Below are positions 1-9,070 of a stretch of DNA of 64,000 nt, one piece after another. The DNA is from Rubripirellula reticaptiva (GTDB lineage: Bacteria; Planctomycetota; Planctomycetia; Pirellulales; Pirellulaceae): contig NZ_SJPX01000001.1 in assembly GCF_007860175.1 (NCBI RefSeq), positions 1,426,001 through 1,490,000 of the forward strand, read 5' to 3'. Positions within the stretch are counted from its first letter, which is position 1. The number at the start of each line of letters is the position of its first letter. The translations under genes and the position numbers were made by a program. The notes beneath the pieces are model-generated. The model ran no database searches, was not told the origin of the DNA, and worked only from the letters and a program-made list of their open reading frames with translations.

Positions 1-151
1 TTGTCGTGCCGCGAAGTCTGGATTGCAGATGACTGGATTGCGTCGTCCGACGAAGCCGGCGGCAATTGGACCAGGGGACCACCTGAGCAGGCATAACGTT
101 CATTTGTTCGTTTTGCTTTTATTCATATCTCAGGTTCGGATTTCGTTTCCC

Positions 152-1435
152 ATGTTTGGTTTTTCTATGCGCGGCTATTGCTGCGCGGACGCTGCTTCGC
201 GTCCGGTGTACAGTTCATCTCGTACTCGATTCAGTCGTACCGGCTTCACTTTGGTTGAACTGTTGGTGGTGATCGCCATCATTGGTGTGTTGGTCGGGTT
301 GTTGTTGCCGGCTGTTCAAGCAGCTCGCGAGGCTGCCCGGCGAATGAGCTGCAGTAACAACTTCAAACAGATTGGACTGTCGCTGCACAACTATCATGCG
401 GCTTACCGGCAATTGCCCCGGCACCTCGGTGGTACTTGGACCAACGGCAACTCGCCCGCCAACATGAACAATCAAATGTCGCTGTCGTTCTTGGTCGGGA
501 TTTCGCCGTTCATGGAACAGCAGGCTCTTTGGGAACAGATTTCAAATCCCAATCAACGGCGCGTTGATGGTGGAATCCAGTCACCCGCGTTCCCTGCCAT
601 GGGACCATCGCCGTGGGTTGCGCAGTACGTGCCTTGGCAAACTGAGTTGCCAACGCTGCGTTGCCCGAGCGATCCCGGTGTCGGGTTGCCATCATTTGGA
701 CGAACAAACTACGCCGCTTGCGTTGGTGATTCGATCGTCGCGATGAATACCGGGCCAACTCAGATCGTTAACTCAGTGTTAACCAATCCGACGCCGGTAT
801 CCGTCGTCGCCGAATCGCAAGCGTCATGTCGTGGTGTATTCGTCGCCCGCCGAGATACGCGTTTCCGTGACATCTTGGACGGACTGTCTAACACGATCAT
901 GTGTGGCGAAATTGCAACCGATGTGGGTGATCGCAATACTCGCACTATCGCGGCGATCGAGAATGGTACCGATACAATTCGCGACGAGCCCGACTACTGT
1001 TTTCACGACGGTTTGGTCAGCCCCAAGCGGCCTAAGTTTTGGTCGGATGGTTCCGACGGAGGCGTCTCGCCAACGTTGGCAGGGGCCGACCAGGGCCGAG
1101 GTTATCGATGGGCGCATGGTGGAACGGTTTGGACGTCATTTAATACGATTTTGTCGCCAAACCGAGAATTGTGTTTAGGCGGCGCCGCTGGCGACGGAGT
1201 CAATTCTCCCGGTGTCGCATCGATCAGCAGTTACCACCAAGGCGGTGCACACGTCTTGATGTCCGATGGGGCGGTGAAATTCATCACTGACTCGATCGAA
1301 GCAGGCGACTTCGACACGCCCAACGTTCAGCTTGGTGGCACCGGTGGAGCCGCGCCCGGCAGTAAGAGCCCCTACGGACTTTGGGGAGCCTTGGGAACGC
1401 GAGCATCGGGCGAAGTGATCGGCGAAGAATTCTAA
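152..1435 (+). CDS. DUF1559 prepilin-like secreted protein (copy 1)
   Basis: Seen: a type IV prepilin/type II pseudopilin N-terminus ([17 protein letters not shown] followed by a long hydrophobic helix) and a DUF1559 body. Near the C-terminus is the H-X9-DG motif (HQGG...SDG), followed by a [12 protein letters not shown] tail. The frame is open upstream to position 23, but the ATG at 152 leaves a shorter pre-sequence and is the more likely start; about 25 residues precede the G|FTLVE cleavage site. Known: DUF1559 proteins are strongly expanded in Planctomycetes and carry prepilin-type N-terminal methylation signals; their function is not established. Inferred: processed by a prepilin peptidase and displayed outside the cytoplasmic membrane. 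It closely resembles the copy at 62657-63916, which lies in inverted orientation. No neighbour appears co-transcribed. Confidence 0.85.
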   Translation: MFGFSMRGYCCADAASRPVYSSSRTRFSRTGFTLVELLVVIAIIGVLVGLLLPAVQAAREAARRMSCSNNFKQIGLSLHNYHAAYRQLPRHLGGTWTNGNSPANMNNQMSLSFLVGISPFMEQQALWEQISNPNQRRVDGGIQSPAFPAMGPSPWVAQYVPWQTELPTLRCPSDPGVGLPSFGRTNYAACVGDSIVAMNTGPTQIVNSVLTNPTPVSVVAESQASCRGVFVARRDTRFRDILDGLSNTIMCGEIATDVGDRNTRTIAAIENGTDTIRDEPDYCFHDGLVSPKRPKFWSDGSDGGVSPTLAGADQGRGYRWAHGGTVWTSFNTILSPNRELCLGGAAGDGVNSPGVASISSYHQGGAHVLMSDGAVKFITDSIEAGDFDTPNVQLGGTGGAAPGSKSPYGLWGALGTRASGEVIGEEF

Positions 1436-1460
1436 GTTGCAAAGCCATAAAAACTCGACG

Positions 1461-1501
1461 CTCAGGTAGCCTATCACTCAGGTTGTGCAGCACTCAGGTT
1501 G
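1461..1501. repeat. Short tandem CTCAGGT repeats between convergent genes
   Basis: The 11-mer CACTCAGGTTG occurs at 1475-1485 and again at 1491-1501 (16-bp period), with a third partial copy (CTCAGGT) at 1461-1467. It sits between two converging genes, and the last copy overlaps the stop codon of the DinB-like gene. No hairpin with a T-tract is visible. Role unknown. Confidence 0.4.
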
Positions 1502-2057
1502 CCGAACGTTGTACTTTCAAACCGCATCGCTGTTCGATGATCTCGAAATGGTGATGCAGATGGGCGGCCGCAAGCCAGGCGATCGCACGCACGGTCATGC
1601 GGTTGCCCGAGGCTTCTGCCGCACGGTCCCAGGCTTTGGGCTCAATTCGTCTCAGCAGCAGCAAGTTCGACTGACGCAGTGTCGCGATTTCGTTGACCAG
1701 ATTGCTGATCGTTCCCAACCCGAATCGACTGTCGGCATAGGCGTTTTCGTCCCACCCCGGCAGCTTCGTTGTGTCGCCCGCCGCGATTCGCAGCATACGG
1801 TACCCAAACACTCGTTCGGCGTCCGCAACATGGCCAAAGACTTGCCGGATCGTCCATTGATAGGGCGGATGAAGTTTGTCGACTTGCTCGGGGCTGAGAT
1901 GGCCGGAAAGTTCGCAAAGCCAAAAGAGTTGTTGATCCAGGGCCGTCACGGCGCAATCGCCGGCCATTCGGCTGACTAAATCGCATTGGTACGTTGAATC
2001 GGCGGGCGAATCCGAGAACTCACTCGGTTCAGGGCGTCGGCTTGCGTTGCGTTGCAT
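1494..2057 (-). CDS. DinB-like (DinB_2 superfamily) protein
   Basis: A 187-residue protein with the DinB four-helix pattern. His76 lies in a GHVADAERVFGYR helix, and His166 and His170 lie in a C-terminal AAHLHHHFEI helix. This is the three-His metal site typical of DinB/YfiT-type putative metalloenzymes. Known: family members include thiol-dependent S-transferases and damage-inducible proteins, and most are uncharacterised. The first 30 residues are polar and poorly conserved-looking, so a start at the internal Met31 is possible. It stands alone, divergent from the small membrane protein at 2176. The substrate cannot be told from sequence. Confidence 0.75.
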   Translation of the reverse strand: MQRNASRRPEPSEFSDSPADSTYQCDLVSRMAGDCAVTALDQQLFWLCELSGHLSPEQVDKLHPPYQWTIRQVFGHVADAERVFGYRMLRIAAGDTTKLPGWDENAYADSRFGLGTISNLVNEIATLRQSNLLLLRRIEPKAWDRAAEASGNRMTVRAIAWLAAAHLHHHFEIIEQRCGLKVQRSAT

Positions 2058-2175
2058 CGTTCGTTTTAGATGAAAGTCGGGGGGGCAGTGCTCGGCGGAT
2101 TTTGGACTATCCTAGCGACTTCACGTCGGAGTGAGTGGGGGGGCTCTCCCAGCGGTGCCCTTAGGTGCGGTGCCG

Positions 2176-2823
2176 ATGTCCGTGTTTTCCGCCGTAGCGC
2201 GTGTTTTGTTAAGTCAATTGGGGCATTTTGTGATCTGGATTGTCGTCGCGTCGTTTGCGACCGCGTCAATGGCTGCAGCTTATGCAATCAGGCAAGAAAA
2301 GCGAGCGTTTGAATCGTTTCGTCATCAGGCGTTTGTCGAATGGCGTCATTTGAGGCAGAGGCTGTTGGATCGCCATTTGGTTGTTGTATCGCTGCTCGAT
2401 TCATTGCCCGATCATCCTCTGCTCAATTACAACAAACGAGAGTTGCAAGGCTGCAATCGCGTTGCCGAGGCGAGTGTCCGGAACTTTCAAATCGAAGTCG
2501 CCAACAGCAATGAGTGCGCGACGATGTGCAGGACTCAGGACGAGTTCATTGATGCACTCTTCCATATGACCAAAGCGATCGAGCAAAATTCGTTGTTCCC
2601 GTCGCAAAAAGGAATCGCCGCTTGCCTAAGTGGCTTGGAATCGCTGCAGAAAAAGATCGACGAATCCAAGGCGACGTACAATGCTTCGGTGATCGTTTAC
2701 CGAACTCGATTGGAATCACGCAAATCACTTTGGCGGCTCTGGATGGCGGGCATGCCACCGGAACTGCAAGAGCTAAGTTTCGGATGGACCGGCAGCGACA
2801 TTGAAACACCATCGGTGGCTTGA
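2176..2823 (+). CDS. Small membrane-anchored protein of unknown function
   Basis: Not recognised. The frame opens at a GTG at 2131, but the ATG at 2176 has an AGGTG ribosome-binding sequence 8 nt upstream and directly precedes the membrane segment, so I use it (215 aa). One N-terminal transmembrane helix (about residues 12-36) is followed by a mostly helical soluble part of about 175 residues rich in Glu, Gln, Arg and Lys. The C-terminus (WRLWMAGMPPELQELSFGW) is distinctive. No enzyme motif was seen. The gene is flanked by a divergent DinB-like gene and a convergent esterase, so context gives no function. The composition and RBS suggest a real gene. Confidence 0.6.
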   Translation: MSVFSAVARVLLSQLGHFVIWIVVASFATASMAAAYAIRQEKRAFESFRHQAFVEWRHLRQRLLDRHLVVVSLLDSLPDHPLLNYNKRELQGCNRVAEASVRNFQIEVANSNECATMCRTQDEFIDALFHMTKAIEQNSLFPSQKGIAACLSGLESLQKKIDESKATYNASVIVYRTRLESRKSLWRLWMAGMPPELQELSFGWTGSDIETPSVA

Positions 2824-2866
2824 TGTTTCGCGATGGGCGCGATGACGGTAATTCTGCGGCGTTTGC

Positions 2867-3607
2867 TCATTCACCGTTGGCGGTGTCGGCCAGCATTTGT
2901 GCAGTGATCGCTACCGATTCGCCATCGATCGTATGCGGACCGACAAACGAGTGGAACTTGATCGGAATCTTGCGAGACGCGATCAAGTCTCGCAGCTTTT
3001 CGGCGCTGGCGAACGGCAGAATCGGATCAACAGTTCCGTGCGACTGAAAGACCTTCGTTTCAGTAAGACGCGACAGGCCGGCTTTCCAGTGTTTTTCGCA
3101 CACCAGCGTTCCTGAAAACAGCAGCAGCGCTGCAGGCGGGTCGATGTCACCACGCACCGCTACGTCCGTCGATAGCATGGCACCTTGCGAAAATCCGCCC
3201 AAAACTAAGGGAGTCTCTTTGCCGCCAAGGTCCGTTTTTACCGCCCGGATTGTTTCGCATAGAGCTTCGCGAGCGGCTGCAATGCCCGGCGGTTCGTGCT
3301 TGTGAAGCTCGTCAAATCGTGATGCTTGGACGGACTGAGCCAATGCCGCCATGTTGATCGGCCACCACGCCCGCGCATCCGGCATGCCCATTTCGGCCAA
3401 TGAATTTGGTGCATCGGGGAAAACGAAACGCAGTTTCTTGGCGGCATCGCCGATCATCGAAATCCACTCGCCCGCCAGCGGCGCCAGGTCGTCGTAAGAC
3501 GCGCCATAGCCGTGACAAATCACGACGGCGATGGAAGGATCGGGGCCACCGTCGACGACGATGCAATCGAGCGGAGCGATGTGAGTTCGGGTGGCTGTAA
3601 GCGACAT
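2867..3607 (-). CDS. Serine esterase, phospholipase/carboxylesterase family
   Basis: An alpha/beta-hydrolase of the COG0400 type, 246 aa from the ATG at 3607, which has a GAGAAGAAG ribosome-binding sequence just upstream (a longer frame starting at TTG 3664 is less likely). Seen: an HGYGA oxyanion-side motif near residue 32, the nucleophile elbow GFSQG (Ser140), Asp194 in HGTVDP and His225 in GPHTI, giving a complete catalytic triad in family order. Known: the family hydrolyses short carboxylesters and lysophospholipids; substrate specificity is not predictable. No signal peptide, so cytoplasmic. It lies 54 nt downstream of msrA on the same strand and may be co-transcribed with it. Confidence 0.8.
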   Translation of the reverse strand: MSLTATRTHIAPLDCIVVDGGPDPSIAVVICHGYGASYDDLAPLAGEWISMIGDAAKKLRFVFPDAPNSLAEMGMPDARAWWPINMAALAQSVQASRFDELHKHEPPGIAAAREALCETIRAVKTDLGGKETPLVLGGFSQGAMLSTDVAVRGDIDPPAALLLFSGTLVCEKHWKAGLSRLTETKVFQSHGTVDPILPFASAEKLRDLIASRKIPIKFHSFVGPHTIDGESVAITAQMLADTANGE

Positions 3608-3660
3608 GCAGACTTCTTCTCGTGGTCGGTGGACGTGCAGGAGTGTCGCCGACAGTTTGA

Positions 3661-4335
3661 TCAAGGCTTGCGTGCTTTGTCACCCCAGATCTCATCGAGC
3701 CGTGCGTCGCGGCCGCAGGTCCAGCGATAGAATTTGTACTTAGTCGGATTCTTGATGTAGTAATCCTGGTGATAGTCTTCGGCTGGATAGAACTTGGTCG
3801 CTTTGATGATTTCGGTGCGCACGCGGATGTTCAACTGCTTGGCGATGCTCAGCTTGCTCTGTTCGGCTAATTCTTTTTGTTCGTCGTTTTCATAGAAAAT
3901 CGCCGTTCGGTATTGGCCACCTTTGTCGCAAAACTGTCCGTTCGCGGTGATCGGATCGACATTGTGCCAATACAGCGTCAGCAGAGCTTGGTAAGTCACC
4001 TTGGCCGGATCGTATGTCACCTGCATCGATTCGATATGCCCGGTGCGACCTGTTTTGACGGCTTCGTAGGTCGGGTTAGGTGTTCGGCCACCGGTGTACC
4101 CTGACGTCGTCGAAATCACACCCGGCATTTTGTCAAAGGGAGGCTCCATGCACCAGAAACACCCGCCGGCAAATGTTGCTGTGACCTCGGAGGCAGTTTT
4201 GGAGACAGTTGTGTCGGGTGTAGCTTTGTTGTTCGCAGCTTCGTCGTCGCTAGCGGACGCCACAAAGCAGCCAATCGTTAGAACGATCGCGACGGCGTAG
4301 GGAATGGAAAAAACGGCGGGTTTGGGCCAGGACAT
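3661..4335 (-). CDS. msrA: Exported peptide-methionine (S)-S-oxide reductase MsrA
   Basis: Reduces methionine-S-sulfoxide in proteins. Seen: the GCFWC active-site motif (catalytic Cys59, second Cys62), SGYTGG, the HIESMQVTYDP strand, and a C-terminal WTCGRDARLDE segment carrying a possible resolving Cys. The start at ATG 4335 gives a clear N-terminal hydrophobic export segment (PYAVAIVLTIGCFVASAS); a Cys in that segment makes a lipoprotein possible but the lipobox is not perfect. Export would place the enzyme in the periplasm, protecting envelope proteins. A low-complexity linker (about residues 30-50) separates the signal from the catalytic domain. The esterase gene lies immediately downstream. 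Confidence 0.9.
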   Translation of the reverse strand: MSWPKPAVFSIPYAVAIVLTIGCFVASASDDEAANNKATPDTTVSKTASEVTATFAGGCFWCMEPPFDKMPGVISTTSGYTGGRTPNPTYEAVKTGRTGHIESMQVTYDPAKVTYQALLTLYWHNVDPITANGQFCDKGGQYRTAIFYENDEQKELAEQSKLSIAKQLNIRVRTEIIKATKFYPAEDYHQDYYIKNPTKYKFYRWTCGRDARLDEIWGDKARKP

Positions 4336-4449
4336 CAGGGCACCTCGGTCGTCATTGACATTAGCGGGGCCTTTATTATAGTCCGTCTGAAACCGCACCG
4401 ATTCATATCCAGAGTGCCCGGGCGATCATGCTACGCCTCGGTCCTGACT

Positions 4450-6216
4450 CTACGCTTCGATCGGAGCCGTTTTCTTAGCCGGCCGCCAATCGACGATATG
4501 GATTTCGACCTTTCGGAAGCCGCGAAACTCGTTGATGACCGGGCGATATGCGATCTCGATTGGGCCGTCGGTCTGGTTCAGTTCGTCGCACCATTCCGAT
4601 GCACCAAACGCGACCGCTCGGATGGTCTTGGATCCCTGACGCAAATTGACGGTCAGGTGAGCCTTCGTTTTACCCATCAAGGTTGCCGGCGCATCCAAGC
4701 GGACGTCGCGGCAGGTCAGGATGGGGCGTGGGTTGCCGGCGCCAAACGGTGCCAGCATTTCCATTTGTTTTAGCGTTTCAAGGTTCAGTTGACCCAGCGG
4801 TGCTTCGGCGTCGATCACGATTTCCGGCACAACTTCATTGTCGGCCCACTGTTTGGCGACGGCTTCGCAGAAGTCACCTCGGAACGCATCCAATTGGCGT
4901 TCGTCGATCGTCAAGCCGGCGGCTGCTTTGTGACCACCGAAACGCAGCAGGCGCTCGCTGCATTCGGCTAGCGCGTCGTACAAGTTGATATTCGTGCCAC
5001 CGACTCGGCCCGATCCGACGGCACCGGTCTTGCCGGCTGCGTCCAGCGAAATCACTAAGACTGGCTTGGCGTACTTTTCGGCCAAGCGTCCGGCGACAAC
5101 ACCGATCACGCCTTGGTGCCAACCGACGCCGGCTAGCACGAGTGCCGCGTCGCCTTCGATGTCAAAGTCCGCTTTGGCTTGTTTCTGTGCCGCTAAATAC
5201 ACGCTTCGCTGTAGCGTGTCGCGGCTGTTGTTGAGTTCGTGAATGTAGTCGGCCAGCGCCTTGGCCCGGTCGCCTGCTGGAGTCGTCAATAACTCGACCG
5301 CTAATTGTGCCTGGCCCAACCGGCCGGCAGCGTTGAGTCGCGGTGCGATCGAAAACGCGATGGATTCGGTGTCCAGCGCCGAAGCTTCGTCCAGCTTCAG
5401 GATCTTCATCAGTTCCAGTAGTCCTGGCAGCGGTTCTGACTTCAGCGTCTTCAAGCCGTGTTCGACAAGGATGCGATTTTCATCTAGCAGTGGCACCACG
5501 TCGGCGACAGTCCCGATCGCGGCCAGCGCCAAGGATTGCATCAGATAGCGGCGAAGCGGCTCGGTGACTTTTTTGGATCCGCAGATTTCTTGGCAGATCG
5601 CCCAAGCTAACTTAAACGCGACGCCAGCCCCGCAGAGTTCGCCGAAGGGATAATTGGATCCAGGCAATCGCGGGTGAACGATCGCGTCGGCGTCGGGCAA
5701 TTGGTCGCCGATGGTGTGGTGGTCAGTGATGACCAGCGTCACGCCCAGCTCTTTGCACAATTCGGCATGCGCGACGGACGTGATTCCACAGTCGACCGAA
5801 ACAATCACCTTTTTGCCACGTGTGGCCAATTTGCGGATGGCGTCTTCGTTCAGCCCGTAGCCGTCTTCCAATCGATTGGGGACGTGGTAGCTGACGTCAC
5901 CGCCAAGCAGGCGGAAACCGTTGACCAGGATCGCGGTTCCGGTCATTCCGTCGCAGTCATAATCGCCATAAATGACGATCGGCAGCTTTTCGCGGATCGC
6001 GGCAACCAAGATCTCGGTCGCCTGCGGGACACCGGGCAGGGACTGCGGTTCGCGCAGCCCCATCAACTTGGTGTCAAGAAATTGGGCAGCCGCCGCGGCC
6101 GTGTAAACACCGCGGCTGACGAGCACCTGAGCAACGACGGCGGGCACCCTCGCCTCTCGCATCAACATTTCGATACGAGATGAATCGTGGGGGACAATCC
6201 GCCATTTCCGCTGCAT
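4450..6216 (-). CDS. recJ: Single-stranded-DNA-specific 5'-3' exonuclease RecJ
   Basis: 588 aa, about the length of E. coli RecJ. Seen in order: the DHH-family motif GDYDCDGMTG (Asp85, Asp87, Asp89), SVDCGIT (about 141-146), the DHH signature TDHHTIG (165-167), and the AGRLGQAQ region. The DHHA1 domain follows, with GWHQGVIGVVAGRLAEKY, GSGRV and GGHKAAAGL, then an OB-fold-like C-terminus (DVRLDAPATLMGKTKAHLTV). All metal ligands expected for activity appear present. Known role: 5' resection in RecF-pathway recombination, mismatch repair and base excision repair. The start at 6216 is 21 nt downstream of the rpmG stop, so the two genes probably share a transcript. Confidence 0.95.
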   Translation of the reverse strand: MQRKWRIVPHDSSRIEMLMREARVPAVVAQVLVSRGVYTAAAAAQFLDTKLMGLREPQSLPGVPQATEILVAAIREKLPIVIYGDYDCDGMTGTAILVNGFRLLGGDVSYHVPNRLEDGYGLNEDAIRKLATRGKKVIVSVDCGITSVAHAELCKELGVTLVITDHHTIGDQLPDADAIVHPRLPGSNYPFGELCGAGVAFKLAWAICQEICGSKKVTEPLRRYLMQSLALAAIGTVADVVPLLDENRILVEHGLKTLKSEPLPGLLELMKILKLDEASALDTESIAFSIAPRLNAAGRLGQAQLAVELLTTPAGDRAKALADYIHELNNSRDTLQRSVYLAAQKQAKADFDIEGDAALVLAGVGWHQGVIGVVAGRLAEKYAKPVLVISLDAAGKTGAVGSGRVGGTNINLYDALAECSERLLRFGGHKAAAGLTIDERQLDAFRGDFCEAVAKQWADNEVVPEIVIDAEAPLGQLNLETLKQMEMLAPFGAGNPRPILTCRDVRLDAPATLMGKTKAHLTVNLRQGSKTIRAVAFGASEWCDELNQTDGPIEIAYRPVINEFRGFRKVEIHIVDWRPAKKTAPIEA

Positions 6217-6237
6217 CCGTGACTCCGCGTCGGGTGA

Positions 6238-6402
6238 TTACTTCTTCTTTTCCATGTGCCAGGTACGTTTGCGAAGGCGCGAGCTGTACTTCAGCAAACG
6301 CAGCTTTTCACGGCCCGGCTTGCGCTTGAGCGAGTAGTTGTAATCGCCGGTTTCTTCGCAAACGAGGAAGATCGTTTCCGCTTTCTTCTTGCTCTTGGAC
6401 AT
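6238..6402 (-). CDS. rpmG: Large ribosomal subunit protein bL33
   Basis: A 54-codon gene read directly from the sequence: MSKSKKKAETIFLVCEETGD at the start and RLRKRTWHMEKKK at the end match the bL33 pattern (LVCEETGDYNYS, then basic KPGREKLRLLKYSSRLRKRT). It is a structural protein of the 50S subunit. The N-terminal half keeps one Cys (VCEE) of the zinc-binding form, but the second Cys pair normally found at K-Y-C-P is K-Y-S-S here. The protein is therefore a zinc-independent or degenerate form. The gene immediately precedes recJ on the same strand. Confidence 0.93.
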   Translation of the reverse strand: MSKSKKKAETIFLVCEETGDYNYSLKRKPGREKLRLLKYSSRLRKRTWHMEKKK

Positions 6403-6537
6403 CGATCAGGTCTTCAAATGGACGTTTAAATAGGATGTTGGTGTTTTGATGGCCCGGGATTATGGCAGGGATAGGGGCGTTTAGGCAAGGGTCAAACCGA
6501 ATTCAATGTTGCGTCGTCCCCTAATGCTTCCGGGGGG

Positions 6538-8943
6538 CTACTGCTGCATCCCGAATAACACGATGTTTGCGACGATTTTTGCGGCGTCTTCGGTGCTGTA
6601 GCCAGGGCACTGAACCGAATTGGGGCTCTCCAGTGCACAGCTCAGGTCGAGCGGCGAAAAGAAGATCCCGGCCACTCCATTGACGGTCGCGACTTCGATC
6701 ACCGGTCGCCCTGCCCTTTTTCCGATGCCGCGGTTCTTCGTCGATCGCCCGCCGACGGCCGGAGTCCGAATCGTGACGCTGGAAATGTCGTATCCTCCGC
6801 TGGCAGCCAGAATGGGGTGCCCGTCTGGGATCACGGTCAGCGGCGAATCGGGGAAGATCGCCGCCATTTCACGCCGGAATGCCAACGAAAACGCTTCGCC
6901 TCCACAGACTGCGGACCCCAAAATCATCCCGTCCCGCTCGACAAATTCGCGGATCACCCGTCTTTGGTCTGAACTGAGGACGAAATCGGTGCGGCCGTGA
7001 ACCCACAGAAACTGGACATCGGCCAGCGCGGCTGCATCAAAACCAACGGGGGCGTCGCTGGCGAAGATCTTTAGCGGTATTCGTGACTCGATCAGCGACC
7101 CGGCATTCGGAACGGCGCGGCGCGCTTCTTGGCCACCCGCGTCGAGGGCCAATGCGGCAATTTGGATCGATCCACGTTTGGCGTCGATGCCGGAACTGTC
7201 ATCGATCACAAACCGGCTTTCCAGTTTGTCCTTCAGTTCGCGGCCCGTTGCGTAGGCGATCACGTTTTCGCCAATGCCGATTCCCGTTTCGATTTCCCGT
7301 TTCGCCGATTCTGAGATTTTCGTGCGCCGGAACAGATGGTCGCCCAGTTCCCATCGGCACGACAAACTGGACGGTGAATAGAAAACGCTGGTCCGGCAGC
7401 ACGCCTGGACTCCGTACATCCAATAATTCTTGCCCATCGCGGTCGCGTCGACCTTGCGCTGAGCGAACCACACTGGATGCTCGGGTGGCAATCGATCCAG
7501 CGTCGCGCCGTCAAACCACTCGCCGCATTGACGAGCGACACTGTTTTGAAATCCGCTGGCATCGCCGCACCCGTTGCCGCCATCGGCTTCGAACAGGATT
7601 GTGCCGCCTTGGTCGATGTATTCACGCAGCGTGTCAGCGGTTTCTCGCGACCAATCCAGCGGACGATTGCCGCTGATGACCAAGACGGGTGTTTGCAGCA
7701 GGTCGCTAAGTACCGCGTTCTCGGCGTCCACGGTCTGCCAAGTCAAGTCGCGGCCCCAGTCGCGTTCGATGTGGCGAACCAGTTGTCGCATGCCGTCGGG
7801 ATGTTGCTTCCACGACTTCGCGTCTTTGTCGCTGGCGCCCGTGTAACGAAGACGCCCCGCAACGACTTGCCGTTTGCCTTTACTCAGGAACAGAAGTGCA
7901 AACGACGTTGCGACTTCCTCGGGTTCCAGCGGGCCAACGTTCTTCCAGTAACCGAGGAAATCGTCTTGCAGCTTGATCAACTGTTGAGCGCCCTCGCGGT
8001 ACCAGTCGTGATCACCAATGAATCGCCGGCCCGACAATCGGCCGACCCGTTCGAGTGCGTACATGTAGTAATAAAACGACATCTGGTTGCCGCCGGGGTT
8101 GACCTGAGTCGTGAAGTTGCGGCCCAACCACTCGATGCCATCTTCGACCGGATCGGTGGCTTCGTCGTCGCCCCCACAGCACTGGATCGTGTCGCCAGAA
8201 ATGGCTGATGTCGTGCCGCCCAATCGGCCTCGCGCGATGATGATCGAAGCAATTCCGGCACACGTCATACTGCCGGAAATGTCTCGCGAATTGTAAGACC
8301 ACGCGCCGCCTTGTCGTTGTCGGCGTACCCAGTAGTCCATCGCCGACTCAAACGTCACCGGTTCGATGAAGATGCCGCGTTCTTCGGCCGCCCCAAGCGC
8401 TAGGATGGCGAACTGCGAATTGGACGGATCGCCTGCGCCACCACGGTCTCCATAGTTCCATGCTCCGGCCGCATCCCCCGACCCTTCGAGAAACTGACGA
8501 TCGACCAGCCACTGGACGTTGCGACGAATCCGCGGCAGATCGCCCGCGGCGCCAAGGTGGCAATAGACGAGCGTTTGCAGTGCTACCGAGTACGTTTCGT
8601 TCGGCGCATGGGAACGCAGGTACTTCATGGCCTTCGCGATCGCTGGCGAATTGTGATCGACGCCGCAGTTCATCAGCGCCAGGGTGCAAAGCGCCGATTG
8701 GCCACACGAATAGCCACTGAACTCGTCCCAACCGCCTGATTCGGTCTGGTTCTTCAGCAAATAGGCCACGCCGCGATCAATCGCTCGTTGAACGGCCGCA
8801 GCATCGACGTCGGCTCGCGCCGAACGCGGGCAACAAAGGACTGCCAGGATCGCCAGCAACAGGATCACTCGCATTGCCGCCTTGCTGCGCCAATCTCTTC
8901 GCACCGAGAAACAACTTCGCACTGACACAATCGGCGATGACAT
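6538..8943 (-). CDS. Exported DUF4159 protein with prenyltransferase-like repeat domain
   Basis: Large exported protein. Seen: a signal segment (RVILLLAILAVLCC...ARA), then an alpha/alpha-toroid-like region with repeated GGW and Gln-Trp-type motifs (YLLKNQTESGGWDE, WLVDRQFLEGSGD, WVRRQRQGGAWSY), as in prenyltransferase/squalene-cyclase-like repeats. The C-terminal part has the pattern of DUF4159 (LPLRIFASD-like, VDRDGMILGSAVCGG, FFSPLDLSCALE). The frame continues to 9072 but would then overlap moxR on the other strand; ATG 8943 (alternative 8874) gives a sensible export signal. Known: in planctomycetes DUF4159 genes sit beside MoxR/DUF58/VWA genes, as here. No enzymatic activity is established. 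Confidence 0.75.
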   Translation of the reverse strand: MSSPIVSVRSCFSVRRDWRSKAAMRVILLLAILAVLCCPRSARADVDAAAVQRAIDRGVAYLLKNQTESGGWDEFSGYSCGQSALCTLALMNCGVDHNSPAIAKAMKYLRSHAPNETYSVALQTLVYCHLGAAGDLPRIRRNVQWLVDRQFLEGSGDAAGAWNYGDRGGAGDPSNSQFAILALGAAEERGIFIEPVTFESAMDYWVRRQRQGGAWSYNSRDISGSMTCAGIASIIIARGRLGGTTSAISGDTIQCCGGDDEATDPVEDGIEWLGRNFTTQVNPGGNQMSFYYYMYALERVGRLSGRRFIGDHDWYREGAQQLIKLQDDFLGYWKNVGPLEPEEVATSFALLFLSKGKRQVVAGRLRYTGASDKDAKSWKQHPDGMRQLVRHIERDWGRDLTWQTVDAENAVLSDLLQTPVLVISGNRPLDWSRETADTLREYIDQGGTILFEADGGNGCGDASGFQNSVARQCGEWFDGATLDRLPPEHPVWFAQRKVDATAMGKNYWMYGVQACCRTSVFYSPSSLSCRWELGDHLFRRTKISESAKREIETGIGIGENVIAYATGRELKDKLESRFVIDDSSGIDAKRGSIQIAALALDAGGQEARRAVPNAGSLIESRIPLKIFASDAPVGFDAAALADVQFLWVHGRTDFVLSSDQRRVIREFVERDGMILGSAVCGGEAFSLAFRREMAAIFPDSPLTVIPDGHPILAASGGYDISSVTIRTPAVGGRSTKNRGIGKRAGRPVIEVATVNGVAGIFFSPLDLSCALESPNSVQCPGYSTEDAAKIVANIVLFGMQQ

Positions 8944-9070
8944 CGGGTTTGTTTCCACGGGCTGACATCCATGCGGGTTACGTGTCGCCGCTACAAGGCG
9001 AAAGACGCTAAACTTCATCAGCCCAACGTCTGGCCGACCCGACTGAGCAAAGGAATGTTTGTAAATCATC

